From contig JAIOPP010000084.1 of NCBI GenBank assembly GCA_021413845.1, positions 1 through 64,000 of the forward strand: a stretch of DNA of 64,000 bases, written 5' to 3'. This document shows, piece after piece, positions 8,347 to 17,308 of the stretch. Made by a program: the position numbers and the translations under genes. The stretch's first letter is position 1, and every line of letters starts with the position of its first letter. Below the pieces are notes generated by a model that worked only from the letters and a program-made list of their open reading frames with translations, had not been told where the DNA came from and made no database searches. The stretch comes from Planctomycetia bacterium. Its GTDB lineage: Bacteria > Planctomycetota > Planctomycetia > Pirellulales > PNKZ01.

Positions 8347-11085
8347 CTACTTCTTCGCCTTGTCGGCGATCGCGGCTTGAGCTGCGGCCAAGCGAGCGAT
8401 CGGCACTCGGCGTGGGGAGCAACTCACGTAGTCGAGACCGATCGTGTGGCAGAACATCACGCTCGACGGCTCGCCGCCGTGTTCGCCGCAGATGCCGATC
8501 TTCAAGTCGGTTCGCTTGCTGCGCCCCTTCTCGACCCCCAACTTCATCAACGTGCCGACGCCGTCTTGGTCGATCGTTTGGAACGGATCGTTCGGAACGA
8601 TATCGTTTTCCTTGTAGTAGTTGATGAAGCCTCCGTAGTCGTCGCGGCTCATGCCGAGCGTCGTTTGCGTGAGGTCGTTCGTGCCGAAGCTGAAGAACTC
8701 CGCCGACGCCGCGATCTGATCGGCTACGGCGCAGGCCCGCGGCACTTCGATCATCGTGCCGACCATGTAGTCGACCTTGATCTTCTGTTCGGCGAACACC
8801 TTCTCGGCTTCGTCCCGAATCACCTTCTCTTGGTTCTTAAACTCGGCCAAGTAGCCGACGAGCGGGATCATCACTTCCGGCTTCACATCCGTGCCGGCCT
8901 TCTTCACTTGGCAAGCGGCCTCGAAGATCGCTCGGGCTTGCATCGCCGTGATCTCCGGATAGACGATTCCCAAGCGGCAGCCGCGGTGGCCGAGCATCGG
9001 GTTCGATTCGTGCAATTCTTCGACACGGCGAGCGATATCGTCGGCCGAGATGCCGATCTTCTTCGCGAGCGCCTTTTGCGAGGCTTCGTCGTGCGGGAGG
9101 AACTCATGGAGCGGCGGATCCAAGAGGCGGATCGTCACCGGACGGCCTTGCATCGCCGTGAACAAGCCGGCGAAGTCTTCCCGTTGGAACGGCAACAGCT
9201 TCGCCAGGGCCTTCTGGCGGGTCGGCAAGTCGCCGGCGAGAATCATCTCGCGGAACTCATCGACGTGGTGGAAGAACATGTGCTCGGTGCGGCAGAGCCC
9301 GATCCCTTCGGCACCGAACGCGATCGCTTCGGTCGCTTGAGCCGGTTCGTCGGAGTTGGTTCGCACCTTGAGCTTGCGGAACTTGTCGACCCAGGTCATC
9401 AGCTTGGCGTATTGCTGATACACACGCGACTCTTCCGGCTTCAACGTCTTGGCGACGAGCACCTGGATGACTTCGCTCGGCTTGGTCTCGACCTTGCCCG
9501 AGAAGACTTCGCCGGTGAAACCGTCGACGCAGATGTAATCCCCTTCTTTGTACGTCTTACCGCCGACCGTGAGCGTGGCTTTTTCGTAGTCGATGTTCAA
9601 TTCCGAAGCGCCGACGACGCACACTTTGCCCATCTGGCGACTCACGAGCGCGGCGTGCGAACTGGCACCGCCGAAGGCCGTGAGAATGCCCTTCGCGGCT
9701 TTCATGCCGCGAAGATCTTCCGGCGTCGTCTCGCGACGAACGAGAATCAATTCGATCTTCTCGTTGGCGAGGAACTTCGCTTCGGCTTCATCTGCGTGGA
9801 ACACGATCTGACCGGTCGCGGCACCAGGTCCGGCATTGATCCCCTTGGTCATCAACCGACCGTCGGCGATCGCCTTCTTCTTGCCGGCCGGATCGAAAAC
9901 CGGTTGCAGCAATTGGTTGAGGTCGTCGGCCGGAATGCGCTTCGGCGAGATCGCTTCTTCTTCGGTGATGATCCCTTCGTCGACGAGGTCGACGGTGATA
10001 CGCACGGCGGCGAAGCCGGTCCGCTTGGCGTTGCGAGTTTGCAACATCCAAACCTTCCCGCGTTCGACGGTGAATTCGATGTCTTGCACGTCTTTGTAGT
10101 GCTTCTCGAGGATGATGCCGATCTTGTTGAGCTCGTCGTAAGCCTTCGGCATGTCCTTGGCGAGGGTCTCTTCGATCCGGAGCGGCGTGCGGATACCCGC
10201 CACGACGTCTTCACCCTGCGCGTTGATGAGGTAATCGCCGCAATAACCCGGCGTGCCGAGCGCACCGTCGCGGGTCAGGGCGACGCCCGTCGCGCAGTCG
10301 TCGCCGAGGTTGCCGAACACCATCGCTTGCACGTTGACGGCCGTTCCCCACTCATGCGGAATGCCGTAGGTGCGGCGATAAACGATCGCGCGATCGTTCA
10401 TCCAGCTCCCGAACACGGCTCCGACGGCACCCCAAACCTGTTCCATCGGGTCGGTCGGGAAGTCTTTGCCGGTCTGCTTCTTCACGGCACCCTTGAACTC
10501 GGCGACGAGCTCTTTCAACTGGGCGACGGTGAGCTCGTTGTCGTTTTCGACCTTCGCGGCATGCTTCTTCTTTTCGAGTAATTCCTCGAAAGGGTCGGCG
10601 TCGGTCTTCTTTTCCGGCTTCATGCCGAGTACAACGTCGCCGTACATCTGGACGAACCGGCGATAGCTATCCCAGGCGAAACGCTCGTTGCCGGACGACT
10701 TAGCCAGGGTTTGCACCGTGGTGTCGTTCAGGCCGATGTTGAGCACCGTATCCATCATGCCCGGCATCGAGTCGCGCGCGCCGGAGCGGCAGGAGACGAG
10801 CAGCGGGTTGACCGGGTCGCTGAACTTCTTCCCCATCGTCTCTTCGACCTTCTTGATGGCCGCTTCGACTTTGGCCTTCAACTCCGGCGGATACTTCTTG
10901 CCGTTGTCGTAGAAATAGGTGCAAACCGAGGTGGCGATCGTGAACCCTGCCGGTACGGGGAGGCCGATCTTCGTCATTTCGGCGAGATTGGCCCCTTTAC
11001 CCCCGAGGTGGTTCCGCATCTTGGCATCGCCGTCGGTCCCGTTCGGCCCAAATGAATAAACGTATTGATCGACATGCTCTGCCAT
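8347..11085 (-). CDS. ppdK: Pyruvate, phosphate dikinase
   Basis: PPDK interconverts pyruvate, ATP and phosphate with phosphoenolpyruvate, AMP and diphosphate in the cytoplasm. The 912-residue chain has the N-terminal ATP-grasp part ([20 protein letters not shown] and later [16 protein letters not shown]). The central swivelling domain carries [16 protein letters not shown], whose His takes the phosphate. The C-terminal PEP-binding barrel has [13 protein letters not shown] with the catalytic Cys. The length is normal for the family. ATG 11085 is chosen because GAGGAAG lies just upstream and residues before it in the frame are not family-like. It is a single gene, converging with lpxA. It may act in gluconeogenesis or in PPi-linked glycolysis. 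Confidence 0.97.
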   Translation of the reverse strand: MAEHVDQYVYSFGPNGTDGDAKMRNHLGGKGANLAEMTKIGLPVPAGFTIATSVCTYFYDNGKKYPPELKAKVEAAIKKVEETMGKKFSDPVNPLLVSCRSGARDSMPGMMDTVLNIGLNDTTVQTLAKSSGNERFAWDSYRRFVQMYGDVVLGMKPEKKTDADPFEELLEKKKHAAKVENDNELTVAQLKELVAEFKGAVKKQTGKDFPTDPMEQVWGAVGAVFGSWMNDRAIVYRRTYGIPHEWGTAVNVQAMVFGNLGDDCATGVALTRDGALGTPGYCGDYLINAQGEDVVAGIRTPLRIEETLAKDMPKAYDELNKIGIILEKHYKDVQDIEFTVERGKVWMLQTRNAKRTGFAAVRITVDLVDEGIITEEEAISPKRIPADDLNQLLQPVFDPAGKKKAIADGRLMTKGINAGPGAATGQIVFHADEAEAKFLANEKIELILVRRETTPEDLRGMKAAKGILTAFGGASSHAALVSRQMGKVCVVGASELNIDYEKATLTVGGKTYKEGDYICVDGFTGEVFSGKVETKPSEVIQVLVAKTLKPEESRVYQQYAKLMTWVDKFRKLKVRTNSDEPAQATEAIAFGAEGIGLCRTEHMFFHHVDEFREMILAGDLPTRQKALAKLLPFQREDFAGLFTAMQGRPVTIRLLDPPLHEFLPHDEASQKALAKKIGISADDIARRVEELHESNPMLGHRGCRLGIVYPEITAMQARAIFEAACQVKKAGTDVKPEVMIPLVGYLAEFKNQEKVIRDEAEKVFAEQKIKVDYMVGTMIEVPRACAVADQIAASAEFFSFGTNDLTQTTLGMSRDDYGGFINYYKENDIVPNDPFQTIDQDGVGTLMKLGVEKGRSKRTDLKIGICGEHGGEPSSVMFCHTIGLDYVSCSPRRVPIARLAAAQAAIADKAKK

Positions 11086-11496
11086 GACAGGACTTCCTCG
11101 CGAATGCTTAAAAAATGGGGTGCAAGCGCCGTCGCCGGATTTCGGGCGCTCACGAGAGGAAACTCGGAGAGCCCGCAAGGGACGGCTTTTCGTTTGCCGA
11201 TAGGGATAGTAAGTCCCTCGTTTTCGCCCGCAGCGAATACGAACCCGAAAGTTTAGAGAGGGGTCGAAAGACCGTCAAGGACCGGCCGCGGCGCGGAACT
11301 TGCTAAGGTCTCAGCCGATCGCTACGGGGCATGCTTTTTTGGGGAAACGGCTAAGCGGGGTACGAAATAGGACCAACGCCGTTTCTCAGCCTGAAATCGG
11401 TTCCGCCGTAAAAAATCAAAGTATCGGGTATCGCCGGGTAGTGCCGCCGGACATCGCTCAAGGTAGTTTAGGTAGAGTCACTCGCACAGGTCTCCG
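11086..11496. other. Intergenic region between divergent ppdK and desaturase genes
   Basis: About 410 bases carry no convincing gene. The region must hold the promoters of both divergent genes. I saw no strong -10/-35 pair, riboswitch or repeat; short frames here have atypical composition and no recognisable product. Confidence 0.6.
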
Positions 11497-12648
11497 ATGA
11501 ACGACAGCATAGCCGGCAAATCCCCTGCGCAGCGGACGATTCCCGCCGACGGCTTCACGGTACGCGCCGTTACGGAAGTCGTGCGCGATTTGCTTGTCCC
11601 GAAGGCTTGGATCTTTTGGACCGACTTGATCCTGACGCTGGCCGTCGGCCACCTCGCGCTGACGTTGCACTTCGCCGATGTAAATTTCTTGTGGCAGGCC
11701 CTGGGCTTCGTCGTTGCGGGCATGGCCTTCTATCGCTGTTCGATGTTCATTCACGAAGTGCAGCATTTGCGCGAGGGAACGTTCGTCGGCTTTAAGATCG
11801 CTTGGAATTTGTTTTGCGGGATTCCGTTTCTCATTCCCGCTTACACCTACGGCGACCATAAAGGGCACCACGTCAATCGCGAGTACGGCACGCTCGACGA
11901 CGCCGAGTATTTGCAGCTGGTGCATATGCCGCTCACTTCGACCATCTACATGCTCTCGCGCATCTTTTGGCTGCCGGTCGTGTTTCTCTTTCGCTATATG
12001 TTTCTCACCCCGGCGGCCTACGTGCTGGTTGCCGTGCGGCATTGGATTTGGAAATATGCGACCCGAGCGCCGGCGATCAACGTGCTGCGCAATCGCTACT
12101 TGCCGAGCCCGGCGGAAGAACCGATCTGGAAACTGCAAGAAGCCGGCTGCTGCATTTATGCTTGGACTGTGATGACGCTCGTCGCTACGGGAGTGCTCAG
12201 TTGGACCTGGCTGCTGCACATCTATTTCCTGAGCGTCTTCATCATCACCCTCAGCCACACGCGCACGCTTGCCTCGCACCGCTTCATCAACGATGGTCGC
12301 GAGATGACCTACATCGAACAGTTGCTCGATTCGACCACCGTGCCCGGGCATCCGCTGTTGACCGAGATTTGGGGCCCGATCGGCTTGCGTTACCATGCCT
12401 TGCACCATGTCGTGCCGTCGATTCCGTACCACAACATCGGGATCGCTCATCGACGCCTGATGCAGCGCCTCGAACCGGGCAGCCCGTACCACGCTACGCT
12501 CCGAACAGGCCTTTATCACGCCTTGTCGGATGTCGCCCACACGATGTACCGCTCGCACCTCCGGCATCGGGTCGTGGCGCGACGTCGTCGTCGGGCTGAA
12601 CTTGCGGCGGCCCAGTTGCAACTTTCGAGTCAGACCACTTCGGCGTAG
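11497..12648 (+). CDS. Membrane fatty acid desaturase
   Basis: This is a 383-residue integral membrane di-iron enzyme of the fatty acid desaturase superfamily. The three histidine boxes are present: HEVQH (residues 86-90), HKGHH (121-125) and HALHH (300-304). Membrane segments lie near residues 40-58, 66-82, 155-180 and 225-252. The C-terminus is strongly basic (HRVVARRRRR). The position of desaturation and the substrate cannot be read from sequence. The next gene, a PhcB-like methyltransferase, starts 51 bases downstream on the same strand, which suggests a shared lipid substrate. Confidence 0.9.
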   Translation: MNDSIAGKSPAQRTIPADGFTVRAVTEVVRDLLVPKAWIFWTDLILTLAVGHLALTLHFADVNFLWQALGFVVAGMAFYRCSMFIHEVQHLREGTFVGFKIAWNLFCGIPFLIPAYTYGDHKGHHVNREYGTLDDAEYLQLVHMPLTSTIYMLSRIFWLPVVFLFRYMFLTPAAYVLVAVRHWIWKYATRAPAINVLRNRYLPSPAEEPIWKLQEAGCCIYAWTVMTLVATGVLSWTWLLHIYFLSVFIITLSHTRTLASHRFINDGREMTYIEQLLDSTTVPGHPLLTEIWGPIGLRYHALHHVVPSIPYHNIGIAHRRLMQRLEPGSPYHATLRTGLYHALSDVAHTMYRSHLRHRVVARRRRRAELAAAQLQLSSQTTSA

Positions 12649-12698
12649 AATACGCCCGGTGATTTTGATTTCGTGAGTAGTAGGCGGAGCGCGCGAGG

Positions 12699-13736
12699 AT
12701 GACGTTTGGACCCGCCTGGCAAGGGCTGCCCCCTCGGAACGACGCGCCGGATGCCGAGCCCGCGAACTTCGCGCTGATCCGCGCCGCGGCCGAGCGTTTG
12801 GCAGCCGATCTCCGCCTGGCCGAACTGCAAACCGACCATTGGCAACGCCTCGACCTCGGCCAAGCCTTGATCGACGATGCGCTCGACCGCTGCTTGGCCG
12901 CACTCATCGAAACCGGTCTGTGGGGTCGCGACAACCAGATCCCCAGCCATGAACTCTGGCGCATCGCCGGGCCGATCCTCGAATGCGGCGGCTTGCAACA
13001 TCGAGCGCGCTTCAAACCGCGGGGCTACGCCGGCGACTTCGAGATGCTCGACGACTTCTGGACGCGTCGTGAAAACGAATCGCTGCCCGGCAAGTTGTTC
13101 GACCGCTACTTCTTGAAACAAGCGGCCGTCGAAGCGGTGCGGGCTCGTATGGAACAAGCCGCTTCGGCGATCATGCGGCCGGCGCTCGAGCCGGAGCGCG
13201 AGGAATTGCGCGTCGTCAGCATCGGCAGCGGCGCCGCGACCGACCTGTTGCAGGCAGCCAAATTGCTCCCGGAGTCGGCGTGCCGCAAGCTCCGCTATTC
13301 GCTCGTCGATATCGATGAACACGCGTTGGAGTTTGCCAAGCGGCGGCTCGATGCCACGCTGGCTCCCGAGCAGACGACCGCGCATCGCGAGAATTTGTTT
13401 CGCCTGGCGAAGGGGCGTCGGGGAGCGGCGCTCGTTGCCGACGCCGATGTCGTGCTCTGCACCGGGCTCTTCGACTACCTCGGCGATGCCGATGCGGCGG
13501 CGATGCTCGCGATGTTTTGGCGCGGGCTCCGCGCCGGTGGAACGCTGCTCGTCGGCAACTTCGCGCCCCATTGCCCGACGCGCGCCTATATGGAATGGCT
13601 CGGCAATTGGTATCTCGTCTATCGCACGGTCGAGGAGTTTACGCTGATTGCGGACGCGGCGGAAATTCCCGCGGCGCAACGTCGCATCGGAGCCGATCGA
13701 ACCGGCTGCGATTTGTTTCTCGTCGCGGAAAAGTAG
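12699..13736 (+). CDS. Class I SAM-dependent methyltransferase, PhcB-like
   Basis: The 345-residue protein has a class I SAM fold: motif I at about residues 173-180 (VVSIGSGAA), an acidic residue after the second strand (SLVDID), and LRAGGTLLVGNF as motif III/post-III. Upstream is KPRGYAGDFEML (106-117), a segment that I associate with the family annotated as extracellular-factor 3-hydroxypalmitate methyl ester synthases (PhcB of Ralstonia). If so, it would methylate the carboxyl of a fatty acid. That reading is supported by the desaturase 51 bases upstream but is still an inference. The gene converges with oxyR with only five bases between the stops. Confidence 0.75.
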   Translation: MTFGPAWQGLPPRNDAPDAEPANFALIRAAAERLAADLRLAELQTDHWQRLDLGQALIDDALDRCLAALIETGLWGRDNQIPSHELWRIAGPILECGGLQHRARFKPRGYAGDFEMLDDFWTRRENESLPGKLFDRYFLKQAAVEAVRARMEQAASAIMRPALEPEREELRVVSIGSGAATDLLQAAKLLPESACRKLRYSLVDIDEHALEFAKRRLDATLAPEQTTAHRENLFRLAKGRRGAALVADADVVLCTGLFDYLGDADAAAMLAMFWRGLRAGGTLLVGNFAPHCPTRAYMEWLGNWYLVYRTVEEFTLIADAAEIPAAQRRIGADRTGCDLFLVAEK

Positions 13737-13741
13737 GCGGA

Positions 13742-14635
13742 TTATTCGGTGCGGCCGAACTCCTTCGCCCACGGATGAAGCCAGTCGACGAAGCGGCGAA
13801 AGAGTTTCGTTTGATACCGAAACTCATGCCAGGCGATGCCGATCGTCCGTTCGGGTCGATCGCCGGCGAGGGAGCGATAAACGCGCGACTTGGCCGTGTC
13901 GAGCCGCTTCGCCATCTCCGGCACGAACGACAACCCCTGCCCGAGCGAGACGAGCTCTTGCAGCGTCGCCAGTTGGCTGACGCGTGAAGTCACGATCGGT
14001 TGCAGCGACTTTTGTCGGCAGAAGCTCAAGGCGTTTTCGGTCAGACAATGCGTGTCGTTTAAAAGCAGCAGCGGTTCGTCGGCGATGTCGGCCGTCGTAA
14101 TGCGCGGCTTGCCGGCGAGGCGATGCTTCTTCGGCAAGACCAGATGCAACTCCTCGGTGAAGAGAGGGGCGGTGCGTAGATGCTCGAGCACGACCGGCAG
14201 CGCGAGCAAGATCAAGTCAACCTCGCCGCGCACGCACAACTCGATCGCGTTGCGCGTCGTTTCTTCGACGACTTCGATCTTCGCCCCTCGGCACTCGCGG
14301 CGAAAGTCGTCGAGCAGTTGCGGCAACATATACGGCGCAATGGTCGGGATCGCCGCGATCACGAGCCGGCCGGTGTCGGCGGAATCGGTGAGACGCGCTT
14401 TCGCATCTTCGACGAGACGTAGCACTTGTTCGGCATGATCTTGAAACGTCCGGCCGGCTTCGGTGAGTCGGGCGGTCCGGCCGAGCCGCTCGAACAGCGG
14501 CTGCCCGAGCTCCCGTTCGAGCTTGATGATCTGCTGGCTCAGCGACGGCTGCGAAACCAAGCAGGCCTCGGCGGCCCGCGTGAAATTGGCATGATTAGCA
14601 ACGGCGACGAAGTAGCGGAGTTGCTGGAGTTCCAT
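13742..14635 (-). CDS. oxyR: LysR-type peroxide regulator OxyR
   Basis: This 297-residue LysR-family regulator has an N-terminal winged helix-turn-helix (MELQQLRYFVAVANHANFTRAA... SQPSLSQQI) and a substrate-type sensor domain. The sensor has LLLNDTHCLTENALSFC, in which C197 and C206 have the same spacing and flanking His as the redox pair of E. coli OxyR (C199/C208). It should therefore be activated by disulfide formation on peroxide. It is divergent from ahpC-ahpD, the classic target. An OxyR-like site overlaps its own start codon, so self-control is likely. Confidence 0.92.
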   Translation of the reverse strand: MELQQLRYFVAVANHANFTRAAEACLVSQPSLSQQIIKLERELGQPLFERLGRTARLTEAGRTFQDHAEQVLRLVEDAKARLTDSADTGRLVIAAIPTIAPYMLPQLLDDFRRECRGAKIEVVEETTRNAIELCVRGEVDLILLALPVVLEHLRTAPLFTEELHLVLPKKHRLAGKPRITTADIADEPLLLLNDTHCLTENALSFCRQKSLQPIVTSRVSQLATLQELVSLGQGLSFVPEMAKRLDTAKSRVYRSLAGDRPERTIGIAWHEFRYQTKLFRRFVDWLHPWAKEFGRTE

Positions 14636-14670
14636 AGGCCTATCCTATCACATTCATAAATGCTTCGTCT
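14634..14670. promoter_or_regulatory. Probable OxyR binding site overlapping the oxyR start
   Basis: ATAG (14634-14637), seven bases, then CTAT (14645-14648) matches the E. coli OxyR motif ATAG-N7-CTAT exactly. Seven bases later comes ATAA (14656-14659), a three-of-four match to the next ATAG, and then a poor fourth block, GTCT (14667-14670). The site covers the oxyR start region and faces the divergent ahpC gene, the layout expected for an autoregulated OxyR. The first half is strong; the second half is weaker. Confidence 0.6.
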
Positions 14671-14797
14671 TGGACCTATCGTGCCTAAGTTCCTACGATG
14701 GCTTATCGCCGGAACGCCGCACTCGTTCGTGTGAGAATGTCCCCCTCCCGGCGCCGTGCGGCATCCGATAAGTTGGTCGTGTTCGATCGGATCCGCT

Positions 14798-14827
14798 CCG
14801 CGGGGGGCCTTTCGGTTCGCCCCGCGG
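14798..14827 (+). promoter_or_regulatory. GC-rich hairpin in the ahpC leader
   Basis: CCGCGGGG at 14798-14805 is fully complementary to CCCCGCGG at 14820-14827, with a 14-base loop. It lies about 50 bases before the ahpC start and would form in the leader RNA. There is no T run, so it is not a simple terminator. A role in mRNA stability or translation is a guess. Confidence 0.35.
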
Positions 14828-14875
14828 TTTCAAAGCCAACAGCTTGTTCCTACTTTTTCGATACGGAGATGCATC

Positions 14876-15403
14876 ATGTTGACGGTCGGCACCAAGTTTC
14901 CTGAGTTTAAGTGTCATGCAAATGTCGGCCCGAACGCCGAGTCGCTCACGTTGATTACGAACGAATCGGCCAAGGGCAAATGGAGCGTCTTCGTTTTCTA
15001 TCCGAAAGACTTCACGTTCATCTGCCCGACCGAGCTCGTCGATTTCAATAAGCGTTTGGCCGATTTCGCCGATCGCGATGCCGTCGTCTACGGCGCCAGC
15101 ACCGACAACGAATACTCGCACCTGGCGTGGTGTCAGCAACACACCGACTTGCGGAACTTGAAGTATCCGTTGTTGGCGGCGCAGAAGTTGTCGTCGGATC
15201 TTTGGATCCTCGACCCGAACGAGAACGTCTGCCTTCGTGCGACCTACGTCGTCGATCCGAACGGCATCATTCAATGGGCGAGCGCCAACGCGTTGAGCGT
15301 CGGCCGGAGCACGGAAGAAGTATTGCGCGTCCTCGACGCCTTGCAATCGGACGAGCTTTGCCCCTGCAATTGGAAGAAGGGGGAAGCGACGATCAAGGTG
15401 TAG
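14876..15403 (+). CDS. ahpC: Alkyl hydroperoxide reductase / peroxiredoxin AhpC
   Basis: This 175-residue two-cysteine peroxiredoxin reduces peroxides in the cytoplasm. The peroxidatic cysteine is C50 in FYPKDFTFICPTE. The C-terminus has DELCPCNW with C162 and C164, the double resolving-cysteine layout known from mycobacterial AhpC, which is reduced by AhpD rather than AhpF. ahpD indeed follows. ATG 14876 is chosen because GGAG at 14865-14868 lies seven bases upstream; the frame is open further upstream but is not family-like. Confidence 0.95.
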   Translation: MLTVGTKFPEFKCHANVGPNAESLTLITNESAKGKWSVFVFYPKDFTFICPTELVDFNKRLADFADRDAVVYGASTDNEYSHLAWCQQHTDLRNLKYPLLAAQKLSSDLWILDPNENVCLRATYVVDPNGIIQWASANALSVGRSTEEVLRVLDALQSDELCPCNWKKGEATIKV

Positions 15404-15518
15404 TCGCCATTGCTTGAAGAACGATTAAGCATACGAATCGGCGAGCGCAGCCGCCGTCATCCGGCGGCTGCGCCCCCACCTTCTCCCGATGGAAGAAGAG
15501 TTTATTAGGAGCATCTCG

Positions 15519-16061
15519 ATGTCGGCGGAACCTACCATCACCTCGGCAGTGGAAGTGTTGCTCGCCCCGCTTCCGGATGCGTGCAAGGATCTCCGTCTGA
15601 ACCTGACGGGCATGCTGCGCGGCGGTAGCGTCGATCAATCGACGACCTATTGCTCGGCCTTGGCTGCCGCTTATTTCGTCGGCGCTCAGGAGCTCGCCCA
15701 AGCGCTGCGGGCCGACAGCGCGTCGCTTTTGACCGACGACGAAGCCTCGGACGCGCAGGCCGCGGCTTCGCTCATGGGAATGACGACCGTGTACTACAAA
15801 TCGCGCGATTTGCTCGGCAAGCCGACCTACGAGCAAATGCGGCCGAGCCTGCGCATGAATCGGATGATGAGCCCGGCCTCGCGCGTGAAGTACGAAGCGG
15901 CGGCGATGACTTGCGCCGCGATCGCGGCTTGCCCGGCGTGCTTGAAAGCGCATGAGAAGAAGCTGATCGAATACGAATGGAGCGAAGGGCAGATTCACGA
16001 ATTGTTAAGGATCGCTGCGATCGTGCATGGTACGGGCATCGCGCTTGGTTCGATTCGTTAA
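15519..16061 (+). CDS. ahpD: Alkyl hydroperoxidase AhpD, reductant of AhpC
   Basis: This 180-residue protein carries the AhpD CxxC centre CPACLKAH: C138, C141 and H145, with E126 twelve residues before the first Cys. These spacings match the E118/C130/C133/H137 set of mycobacterial AhpD. It is expected to regenerate oxidised AhpC with electrons from a lipoyl protein. ATG 15519 is chosen because of the TAGGAG ribosome site ending seven bases before it; an in-frame ATG at 15489 adds ten residues that are not family-like. It lies 115 bases after ahpC and is probably in the same transcript, controlled by OxyR. Confidence 0.92.
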   Translation: MSAEPTITSAVEVLLAPLPDACKDLRLNLTGMLRGGSVDQSTTYCSALAAAYFVGAQELAQALRADSASLLTDDEASDAQAAASLMGMTTVYYKSRDLLGKPTYEQMRPSLRMNRMMSPASRVKYEAAAMTCAAIAACPACLKAHEKKLIEYEWSEGQIHELLRIAAIVHGTGIALGSIR

Positions 16062-16135
16062 TGTCCGGATAGGTGCCTGAATCCGGCGGTTTTCCTGCCT
16101 TGCCGGCGACGGGCCGTGTCGCGACAATCGCGAGC

Positions 16136-17263
16136 ATGCGACGTCGACGACTATTCTTCTCGATCGGAACCCGGCCCGAGGCCGTTAAACTGGCGCCGCT
16201 GGTGCGCGTCTGTCGCGCCCGCCCGACCGAGTTCGAGGTCTTCGTCTGCCTCAGCGGACAACATCGGGAGTTGGTGACGCCGCTGGTCGACTACTTCGAG
16301 CTTCGGCCCAACTGCGACTTGCAAGTGATGTCGCCGAATCAGAACTTGGCCGAGTTGACGAGCCGATGCTTGCGCAAAGTCGACGACGTGCTCGGCCAAT
16401 ACGGGCCCGACTTCGTGATCGTGCAAGGAGACACGACGACGGCCGCGGCGACGGCGCAAGCGGCGTTTTTTCGTGAGAAGCCGATCGTGCATGTCGAAGC
16501 CGGCTTGCGCACGGGGAGCCTGGCTTCGCCGTTTCCGGAAGAATTCAATCGACGGCTGATTTCGTTGGCGGCGAGCTTTCATTGCGCTCCGACGGAGCAA
16601 GCCGCGGCGAATCTTCAAGCGGAAGGGACGGCGAGCGGGCGGATCCGCATCACGGGAAACACGGGGATCGACGCCTTGCTATGGACCGCCGAACGGGAAC
16701 GCGTGCGGATCCAAGAGTCCTCGGCCGCGCCGAGCCCGCTGGTGTTGATCACGGCCCATCGCCGCGAGAGCGTCGGCTTGGGGATCGCGAACATTTGCGC
16801 CGCGGTGAAGATGCTGGCCGCGCGGTTCCCGAAGCATCGCTTCGCTTGGCCGCTGCATCCGAACCCGAAGGTGGAGGAACCGGTACGCGGGGCGCTCGGC
16901 AACTTGCCGAACGTCGAGCTTGGTCCGGCGCTCGATTATCCGGAGTTCGTGCGGACGATGGATCGCGCGACGTTGATTTTGACCGATTCCGGCGGAGTGC
17001 AGGAAGAAGCACCGTCGTTGGGGAAGCCGGTCCTGGTATTGCGGAACGATACCGAACGGCCGGAAGGAATCGCTGGCGGCTGCGCGGAGCTCGTCGGCAT
17101 CGATCCGGCGCGCATCGTCGACCGCGCCACGCATTATTTAGAGGCATCGCCGGCAGTGGGGAAGCGACTGCCGAGCGCCAACCCCTACGGCGACGGCAAA
17201 GCTTCGGAGCGCATCGCCGATTGGCTGGCGGAGTTCGATCCTGATCGGGTAAACGGATCGTAG
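16136..17263 (+). CDS. wecB: UDP-N-acetylglucosamine 2-epimerase (non-hydrolysing)
   Basis: The 375-residue enzyme converts UDP-GlcNAc to UDP-ManNAc for surface polysaccharide. The family motifs are all present: GTRPEAVKLAPLV near the start, VQGDTTT, HVEAGLRTG, FPEEFNRRL, TAHRRES, and TDSGGVQEEAPSLGKPVLVLR near the C-terminus. ATG 16136 is chosen because the conserved RRLFFSIGTRPE strand follows at once; the open frame begins at 16073. It converges with a nucleotide-sugar epimerase gene (46 bases between stops). No glycosyltransferases are adjacent, so the polysaccharide is unknown. Confidence 0.93.
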   Translation: MRRRRLFFSIGTRPEAVKLAPLVRVCRARPTEFEVFVCLSGQHRELVTPLVDYFELRPNCDLQVMSPNQNLAELTSRCLRKVDDVLGQYGPDFVIVQGDTTTAAATAQAAFFREKPIVHVEAGLRTGSLASPFPEEFNRRLISLAASFHCAPTEQAAANLQAEGTASGRIRITGNTGIDALLWTAERERVRIQESSAAPSPLVLITAHRRESVGLGIANICAAVKMLAARFPKHRFAWPLHPNPKVEEPVRGALGNLPNVELGPALDYPEFVRTMDRATLILTDSGGVQEEAPSLGKPVLVLRNDTERPEGIAGGCAELVGIDPARIVDRATHYLEASPAVGKRLPSANPYGDGKASERIADWLAEFDPDRVNGS

Positions 17264-17308
17264 CTCATGATTTTTCTGATCACCGACCACTGACCACCGA
17301 CCACTGCA

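Noticed and set aside
8098-10581. Open frame of 827 codons on the plus strand opposite ppdK
   Set aside because: It is antisense to an unmistakable PPDK, is rich in Arg, Asp and His in a repetitive way and matches no family; it is a by-product of the GC-rich codon use.
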